Assembly: GCA_003248845.1 (NCBI GenBank)
Contig: QFPD01000338.1
Span: 1 to 5,476 of the forward strand
Length of the DNA stretch: 5,476 nt
Direction: 5' to 3'
Source: Microbacterium sp.
GTDB lineage: Bacteria > Actinomycetota > Actinomycetes > Actinomycetales > Microbacteriaceae
Made by a program: the position numbers and the translations under genes
Notes under the pieces: generated by a model
Databases searched by the model: none
The model's input: the letters and a program-made list of their open reading frames with translations, nothing else
Told to the model about the DNA's origin: nothing
Shown: positions 1-5,476 of the stretch, piece by piece
Numbering within the stretch: position 1 is the stretch's first letter
Layout: each line of letters opens with the position of its first letter

Positions 1-881
1 ACGAGTCCGAGTGCGGGGATGCCGGGCAGCACTCCCAGCTCGACTCCGGAGGGCGAGACGGCGGTCCCTGCGCCGACGGCGAACCCCGGCCCGGCGGCGA
101 ACGCGCCGCCCCAGACGGCGAGCGTCGGAAGATAGGCGAGCTGCACGAGACCGAGCATCACGACACCGAGCGCGTCGACGTGCGCCGACTCGAACAGCGC
201 GACCACTTCACCGCCGCGCACGACGGTCGCCACCGCGATGACGGCGGCACCTGCCGCAATGAATCCGGCGACGACGACGCCGATTCCGCGTGCTGCCGCC
301 TCGGGCGCTGTCTCGGAGAGCGAGGAGCGCTCGAAGCGGGCGCGCACGGCGTCGACCACCCCGTCGTCGCCGTGTCGCCAGGCTCCGACGACCGCACCGA
401 GCAGAGCGGGAAGAGCGAACACGGCGGTCGGCACGAGGAGCGCCTGCCATCCGTACACGGCAGCGACGGGATTCGCGGACGTCCGCCATGCCAGCCCCGC
501 GACGGCGAGGGTCACGACCGCCCCCGAGGCGACTCCGACGACCCACGCCCCCGAACGCGCAGCGCGCGCACCGGAGCGTGCCGCGAAGAGCGCGGTGAAG
601 GCGGCGAACCCGAGCGGAGCGAGGGAGATCCAGAAGCTCGCGGCATCCATCGGGATGCCGGTCGCCGTGAGATAGTCCGGCGGCAGCGTGATCGCGAGCG
701 GCACGAGCTGCCCGAACTGCCACAGCCGCACCGACGCGGGCCAGAGCGCGCCCCAATCGGCCGTGCCGCCGAGGCCCAGCACCCACAGCACGGTCAGCGG
801 CGCGAGCGCCGCGGCGACGCCGACGGCCGCCGCGATCAGGGCGTCGAGGGCGGCGAGGAGGGCGACGAGGAGGCGATTCAT
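1..881 (-). CDS. DUF6350 / PerM-like multi-pass membrane protein (partial, C-terminus beyond left edge)
   Basis: An open frame reads leftward from ATG at 881 to the window edge without a stop, giving about 293 residues that begin MNRLLVALLAALDALIAAAVG. It is strongly hydrophobic with repeated Ala/Leu/Val/Gly stretches typical of several membrane helices. Near the edge it carries WGGAFAAGPGFAVGAGTAVS followed by PSGVELGVLPGIPALGL, the pattern I associate with DUF6350, the family of the mycobacterial division/persistence protein PerM (Rv0955). Known context supports this: in actinobacteria the gene commonly lies between sucCD and purN-purH, and here it lies beyond sucD on the same strand. The start is well bounded, because an in-frame TAG (896-894) lies five codons upstream. 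There is no clear ribosome site, and a TAGGGT -10 ends 9 nt before the ATG, suggesting a very short leader. Family members run to roughly 400 residues, so about a quarter is probably missing. A role in division is inferred from the family only. Confidence 0.82.
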   Translation of the reverse strand, partial: MNRLLVALLAALDALIAAAVGVAAALAPLTVLWVLGLGGTADWGALWPASVRLWQFGQLVPLAITLPPDYLTATGIPMDAASFWISLAPLGFAAFTALFAARSGARAARSGAWVVGVASGAVVTLAVAGLAWRTSANPVAAVYGWQALLVPTAVFALPALLGAVVGAWRHGDDGVVDAVRARFERSSLSETAPEAAARGIGVVVAGFIAAGAAVIAVATVVRGGEVVALFESAHVDALGVVMLGLVQLAYLPTLAVWGGAFAAGPGFAVGAGTAVSPSGVELGVLPGIPALGL

Positions 882-890
882 GCGGCTTCG

Positions 891-896
891 ACCCTA
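891..896 (-). promoter_or_regulatory. Candidate -10 element (TAGGGT) for the DUF6350 gene
   Basis: On the minus strand TAGGGT fits the actinobacterial TANNNT -10 pattern and lies 9 nt before the ATG at 881. Transcription would then start only a few nucleotides before the start codon, which agrees with the absence of a Shine-Dalgarno sequence. No convincing -35 is visible. Confidence 0.4.
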
Positions 897-937
897 CCTA
901 TGGAGGGTGCGCGCGCCTCGCGGGCACGCAGAGCCAC

Positions 938-943
938 TACGTT
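938..943 (+). promoter_or_regulatory. Candidate -10 element (TACGTT) for the NCS2 permease
   Basis: TACGTT fits TANNNT and would place the transcript start near 950, just before the GGGAGG ribosome site. There is no recognisable -35. This is the best candidate in a 79-bp region that must hold promoters in both directions, but it is weak on its own. Confidence 0.3.
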
Positions 944-950
944 TTCACAC

Positions 951-956
951 GGGAGG
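951..956 (+). promoter_or_regulatory. Ribosome binding site (GGGAGG) fixing the permease start
   Basis: GGGAGG followed by ATTC and then ATG at 961 gives a strong but slightly short spacing of 4 nt. It decides the start: the frame is open upstream to an ATG at 688, but that extension would run antisense through the DUF6350 gene, and its sequence is Arg/Pro/Ala-rich and not permease-like. Confidence 0.7.
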
Positions 957-960
957 ATTC

Positions 961-2298
961 ATGTCGAGCACACCCGGAGCGCCCACACGCACCACCACCG
1001 CCGACGGGGGCGCCCTCGATCGCTTCTTCGAGATCTCGAAGCGCGGTTCGACGGTCGGCACCGAGCTGCGCGGAGGCCTCGTCACCTTCGTGACGATGGC
1101 CTACATCGTCATCCTCAACCCCCTCATCCTCTCCACACCCGACGTCGAGGGGACGGTCCTCTCCGGCAGCGCCGTCGCCGCGGCCACCGCGCTCACGGCG
1201 GGCGTCATGACCGTGCTGTTCGGTCTCGTGACGCGTCTGCCGTTCGCCTTCGCGGCGGGCCTCGGCATCAACGCGTTCCTCGCGTTCTCGATCGTCGGCT
1301 CGATCAGTTGGCCCGAGGCGATGGCGCTCGTCGTCATCAACGGCGTGATCATCGTCCTGCTCGCCGCAACGGGCCTGCGGAAGATGATCTTCGACGCCGT
1401 CCCGGTGCAGCTGAAGCTCGCCATCACGGTCGGCATCGGGCTCTTCATCGCCTTCATCGGTTTCGTCAACGCGGGCTTCGTCACCGCGACCGGCAATCCG
1501 TCGCCGCCCGTCGACCTCGGCGTCGGCGGCTCGGTGGCATCCCTCCCGACGCTGCTGTTCGTCCTCACGCTGCTGATCGGCGGAGTCCTCATCGCGCTGC
1601 GTGTGAAGGGAGCGATTCTCATCGCGCTCGTGGGCGGCACGGTCCTCGCCGCGATCGTCAACGCGATCTGGCCGTTCGGGTTCGACTTCGGGTTCGCGGG
1701 CGGCATCGTGGCACTCCCCGCGCTGCTGTTCTCGAACTTCTTCGACGCGATGGGCACGATGACGGGCCTCGCCCGCGAAGCCGGGCTCGCGAACGAGAAG
1801 GGCGACTTCCCGCGCATCAGGTCGGCCCTCATCGTCGAGGGCGTCGGCGCGATCGTCGGCGGCGGGACGTCCTCGTCGTCCGCGACGGTGTTCGTCGAGT
1901 CGGGGTCGGGCATCGGCGAGGGCGCGCGCACGGGACTCGCATCGGTCGTCACGGGCGGGCTCTTCCTGCTGGCGATGTTCTTCACGCCGCTCACCTCGCT
2001 CGTGCCTGGCGCGGTCGCGGCCGCCGCGCTCGTGCTCGTCGGAGCGATGATGCTCTCGCAGATCAAGAACATCGACTTCACCGACTTCCGCGTGCTGCTG
2101 CCGGTCTTCCTCACCGCGACGGTCATGCCGATGACGTACTCGATCGCCAACGGCATCGGCGCAGGATTCGTCTCGTGGATCGTGCTGCATGCGTTCTCGG
2201 GCAAGGCGAAGGAGATCCACCCGCTGCTGTGGGTCGTCGGCGTCGGCTTCGTGCTGTTCTTCGCGCGCGGCCCGATCGAGGCGATGCTCGGCGTCTGA
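961..2298 (+). CDS. NCS2-family purine permease, AzgA-like (guanine/hypoxanthine/adenine uptake)
   Basis: This 445-residue integral membrane protein belongs to the nucleobase:cation symporter-2 family (xanthine/uracil permease fold), in the AzgA-like branch (COG2252). The branch is recognised by the N-terminal signature at about 21-55 (RFFEISKRGSTVGTELRGGL, then FVTMAYIVILNP), by GLGINAFLAF at 100-109, by SNFFDAMGTMTGLA at 258-271 (the TM8 region, with acidic D262), and by SSSSATVFVESGSGIGEGAR at 304-323 (the TM10 region, with E313). Many hydrophobic segments are present and the length matches the family. Members of this branch usually carry adenine, guanine or hypoxanthine with protons; the exact substrate cannot be read from sequence. 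It faces sucD convergently and diverges from the DUF6350 gene. A purine importer beside a likely purN-purH locus makes sense for purine economy, but purNH lies outside the window. No riboswitch-like leader fits in the short upstream region. Confidence 0.93.
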   Translation: MSSTPGAPTRTTTADGGALDRFFEISKRGSTVGTELRGGLVTFVTMAYIVILNPLILSTPDVEGTVLSGSAVAAATALTAGVMTVLFGLVTRLPFAFAAGLGINAFLAFSIVGSISWPEAMALVVINGVIIVLLAATGLRKMIFDAVPVQLKLAITVGIGLFIAFIGFVNAGFVTATGNPSPPVDLGVGGSVASLPTLLFVLTLLIGGVLIALRVKGAILIALVGGTVLAAIVNAIWPFGFDFGFAGGIVALPALLFSNFFDAMGTMTGLAREAGLANEKGDFPRIRSALIVEGVGAIVGGGTSSSSATVFVESGSGIGEGARTGLASVVTGGLFLLAMFFTPLTSLVPGAVAAAALVLVGAMMLSQIKNIDFTDFRVLLPVFLTATVMPMTYSIANGIGAGFVSWIVLHAFSGKAKEIHPLLWVVGVGFVLFFARGPIEAMLGV

Positions 2299-2333
2299 CT
2301 CGGTCCGCCGCGCCCAGGGCCGGCCTCCTGAAA

Positions 2334-2373
2334 CGAGAAGGGTCCGGATGCCGAGGCATCCGGACCCTTCTCG
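2334..2373. terminator. Perfect 18-bp hairpin, shared terminator between permease and sucD
   Basis: Arms at 2334-2351 and 2356-2373 are exact reverse complements, CGAGAAGGGTCCGGATGC and its complement, with a 4-nt CGAG loop. The hairpin lies 35 nt after the permease stop and 11 nt after the sucD stop, in a convergent gap, so it can act in both directions. On the minus strand it is followed by TTTC after one base; on the plus strand there is no T-run. A weak or absent U-tract is common for terminators in high-GC actinobacteria. Confidence 0.85.
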
Positions 2374-2384
2374 AGGAGACGGCG

Positions 2385-4326
<1,942 letters not shown>

Positions 4327-4332
4327 GCGCAA

Positions 4333-4338
4333 TCCTCC
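4333..4338 (-). promoter_or_regulatory. Ribosome binding site (GGAGGA) deciding the GTG start of sucC
   Basis: On the minus strand GGAGGA is followed by TTGCGC (6 nt) and GTG. The spacing is near ideal, and the first residues ([11 protein letters not shown]) are exactly where SucC proteins start. Longer in-frame starts, such as the ATG at 4716, would run through the divergent promoter region and into the TetR gene. Confidence 0.8.
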
Positions 4339-4377
4339 GCTGGGCGTCTGTGGTTTTTCGGGGTGTCCGATGCCGAA

Positions 4378-4399
4378 GATGTCTCGATGTCGAGATATC
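4378..4399. promoter_or_regulatory. Imperfect palindrome, candidate operator in the sucC leader
   Basis: The arms GATGTCTCGA (4378-4387) and TCGAGATATC (4390-4399) are inverted repeats with one mismatch and a 2-nt centre. The core TCTCGA-TG-TCGAGA is perfect. The site starts about 12 nt downstream of the candidate sucC -10 (4417-4412), so a bound protein would sit over or just after the transcript start. The size and symmetry fit a dimeric regulator. I cannot name the protein; the adjacent TetR-family protein is one possibility. Confidence 0.5.
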
Positions 4400-4411
4400 G
4401 ACCAATCCCCC

Positions 4412-4417
4412 AGCCTA
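4412..4417 (-). promoter_or_regulatory. Candidate -10 element (TAGGCT) of the sucCD promoter
   Basis: On the minus strand TAGGCT matches TANNNT and is the same hexamer found before the TetR gene. It would start transcription near 4405 and give a leader of about 79 nt before the GTG at 4326, containing the palindrome and the ribosome site. No good -35 is visible at the expected distance. Confidence 0.45.
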
Positions 4418-4459
4418 ATACGTGCGCCTGAGTGCCCGGGACCGGCCCGGCGCGGCGCC

Positions 4460-4517
4460 GGTCTGGCCCCAGCGTGGGTCTGGTCCCGGCGTGGGTCTTG
4501 GCGTGGGTCCCGGTGCG
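4460..4517. repeat. Imperfect tandem repeats in the sucC-tetR intergenic region
   Basis: Two adjacent 17-bp units, GGTCTGGCCCCAGCGTG (4460-4476) and GGTCTGGTCCCGGCGTG (4477-4493), differ at two positions. They are followed by shortened 12-bp units GGTCTTGGCGTG (4494-4505) and GGTCCCGGTGCG (4506-4517). The core GCGTGGGTC therefore occurs three times (4472, 4489, 4501). The array lies upstream of both divergent genes, and no coding frame explains it. It could be a multi-site protein target or simply slipped-strand expansion. Confidence 0.55.
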
Positions 4518-4616
4518 AGTGCTCAACCGTCGGACCGGTGGTGCTGGTGTCGTCTCGGGGGCATCCGGAGTGCACACCCGCCCCACCGGCCCGACGACCG
4601 GCGGCCGGACGGCGAC

Positions 4617-4622
4617 TAGGCT
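4617..4622 (+). promoter_or_regulatory. -10 element (TAGGCT) for a leaderless TetR-family mRNA
   Basis: TAGGCT ends 6 nt before the ATG at 4629, so the expected transcript start falls on or next to the A of the start codon. There is no Shine-Dalgarno sequence between them. This spacing is the recognised arrangement of leaderless actinobacterial genes. Confidence 0.6.
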
Positions 4623-4628
4623 CGGCGC

Positions 4629-5306
4629 ATGACCGACGTCGCCCCCACCACCGCCCGCAACGCCGTCGTCTCGGCCGCGCTCGACCTGTTCGTCGCCCAG
4701 GGGTTCGAGGCGACATCGGTCGAGCAGATCGCGCAGGCGGCGGGCGTCTCGCGCTCGACCTTCTTCCGCCAGTTCGGCGGCAAGGACGACGTCGTCTTCA
4801 GCGACCACGACGTGCTCCTCGCGCAGCTGCGCACCTTCCTCGAGGCCGCGCGGCGCGACCCGCGCGAGAATCCGTGGGCCGCCGCGGCGGCGGCATCCGT
4901 CGAGGTGTTCCGCCACTTCGCGGCCGGCCCCGAGCTCGCCCGCCGCCGCTACGCCGTCGTGCGGCAGGTGCCGGCGCTGCGCGAGCGCGAGATCGTGACG
5001 GTGTTCCAGTACGAGCGCCTGTTCGACGACTACCTGCGCCAGGCGCTGCCCGGGCTCGATCCGATCGACGCGGTCGCCTTCTCGGCCGCGGTCACCGCCG
5101 TGCACAACCACGTGCTGCGGCGGCTGCTGCGCGGCACCGACGACATCCCCGAGTCGGTGTTGACGGATGCCTATGACCGCCTGATGCACCGCTTCGGCGT
5201 GCACCCCGACGGCGAGGGTACCCGAGGCGACGATGTCGTCGTCGCGACGTTCCCCCGGCGCATGCCGACCGCCGAGGTCGCCCGCCGCCTCCGCGACGCG
5301 CTGTAG
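4629..5306 (+). CDS. TetR-family transcriptional regulator
   Basis: This 225-residue cytoplasmic DNA-binding protein has a typical TetR N-terminus: helix 1 at about 8-25 ([19 protein letters not shown]), then the helix-turn-helix at about 28-48 ([19 protein letters not shown]), followed by [18 protein letters not shown]. The remainder is a helical ligand/dimer domain with the segment [20 protein letters not shown] at 102-121. The C-terminal ~30 residues ([11 protein letters not shown] and onward) form a charged tail beyond the usual core. The start is supported by the TAGGCT -10 placed for leaderless expression. It is divergent from sucC with 302 bp between, so it could regulate itself, sucCD, or a gene to the right; I recall similar proteins beside acyl-CoA dehydrogenase genes, but no such gene is visible here. 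Ligand and targets are unknown. The family assignment is secure. Confidence 0.93.
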   Translation: MTDVAPTTARNAVVSAALDLFVAQGFEATSVEQIAQAAGVSRSTFFRQFGGKDDVVFSDHDVLLAQLRTFLEAARRDPRENPWAAAAAASVEVFRHFAAGPELARRRYAVVRQVPALREREIVTVFQYERLFDDYLRQALPGLDPIDAVAFSAAVTAVHNHVLRRLLRGTDDIPESVLTDAYDRLMHRFGVHPDGEGTRGDDVVVATFPRRMPTAEVARRLRDAL

Positions 5307-5328
5307 CCCCCGCGCCGCCGCGCCGCGA

Positions 5329-5360
5329 CTGCCCTCGCGGGCGCACCCCCGTGAGGGCAG
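5329..5360 (+). terminator. 13-bp GC-rich hairpin downstream of the TetR gene
   Basis: CTGCCCTCGCGGG (5329-5341) and CCCGTGAGGGCAG (5348-5360) pair over 13 bp with one G-U wobble and a 6-nt loop. It begins 22 nt after the TAG stop. There is no T-run after it, so it would be a U-less, actinobacterial-type terminator. It could also serve a convergent gene to the right. Confidence 0.6.
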
Positions 5361-5372
5361 ACCATCCGGCGC

Positions 5373-5420
5373 GAGACCGACTGCCGGGCGGTCGGTGTCG
5401 GCGCGATCGGTCGGTCTCGG
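5373..5420. repeat. Short direct and inverted repeats near the right edge
   Basis: GGTCGGTGTCGG (5390-5401) and GGTCGGTCTCGG (5409-5420) are direct repeats with one mismatch, 19 bp apart start to start. GAGACCGAC (5373-5381) is the exact reverse complement of GTCGGTCTC (5410-5418). The rest of 5421-5476 shows no gene I can support. The repeats may be operator sites or a second fold after the terminator hairpin. Confidence 0.35.
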
Positions 5421-5476
5421 GTCCGCGGCGGGGCGATGTCGCGCGCATCTGTGGCTTGGCGGCATACCGACCATTC

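Noticed and set aside
688..960. A 91-residue N-terminal extension of the permease from ATG 688
   Set aside because: It is antisense to the DUF6350 gene and not permease-like. The ATG at 961 has a GGGAGG site and matches the usual family start.
937..2220. Minus-strand frames of 427 and 367 codons antisense to the permease
   Set aside because: Their products are Arg/Asp/Glu- or Ser/Pro/Thr-rich without family features, and the plus strand is a complete NCS2 permease.
4440..4463. Hairpin-like GACCGGC / GCCGGTC pair in the sucC-tetR gap
   Set aside because: It has 7-bp arms with a 10-nt loop of pure G/C; such pairs arise often by chance in this composition and no gene ends here.
4327..4716. An upstream ATG start (4716) for sucC giving 130 extra residues
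   Set aside because: The extension overlaps the divergent TetR gene and promoter region. The GTG at 4326 has a good ribosome site and begins the conserved SucC sequence.

Overview
The window is very GC-rich, with codons strongly biased to G/C at the third position and actinobacterial-style signals (TANNNT -10 elements, a GTG start, GGAGG ribosome sites). The order sucC-sucD-DUF6350/PerM on one strand matches the actinobacterial block that usually continues into purN-purH. Together with the frequent GGATGCC/GGCATCC word, this points to an actinobacterium, most likely Microbacteriaceae. The family-level placement is inference.

Layout from left to right: (1) 1-881, minus strand, the N-terminal ~293 residues of a DUF6350/PerM-like polytopic membrane protein that runs off the left edge. 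(2) 882-960, a 79-bp divergent promoter region. (3) 961-2298, plus strand, a complete NCS2 (AzgA-like) purine permease. (4) 2334-2373, a perfect 18-bp hairpin serving as a shared terminator for the convergent permease and suc genes. (5) 2385-4326, minus strand, sucD and sucC, the two subunits of succinyl-CoA synthetase. (6) 4327-4628, a 302-bp divergent intergenic region with candidate promoters, a palindromic operator-like site and imperfect tandem repeats. (7) 4629-5306, plus strand, a TetR-family regulator that looks leaderless. (8) 5307-5476, non-coding, with a hairpin and short repeats.

The most notable observation is that the sucC/sucD boundary is damaged. SucC reads normally for 370 residues to NPLVT, then the DNA jumps directly into sucD at about its 25th codon. 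The usual last ~19 SucC codons, the stop, the spacer, the sucD ribosome site and the first ~24 sucD codons (including the CoA-binding GxTG loop) are absent. The SucC frame then runs 153 codons out of phase through sucD. As written, the window does not encode a normal succinyl-CoA synthetase. Either this is a real deletion of about 150 bp or an assembly/sequence artefact; the sequence alone cannot decide.

Functionally the window is otherwise core metabolism: a TCA-cycle enzyme, purine uptake next to a probable purine-synthesis locus, a cell-division-associated membrane protein, and a local regulator. I found no sign of a defence system, mobile element, CRISPR array, RNA gene or other new multi-gene system.
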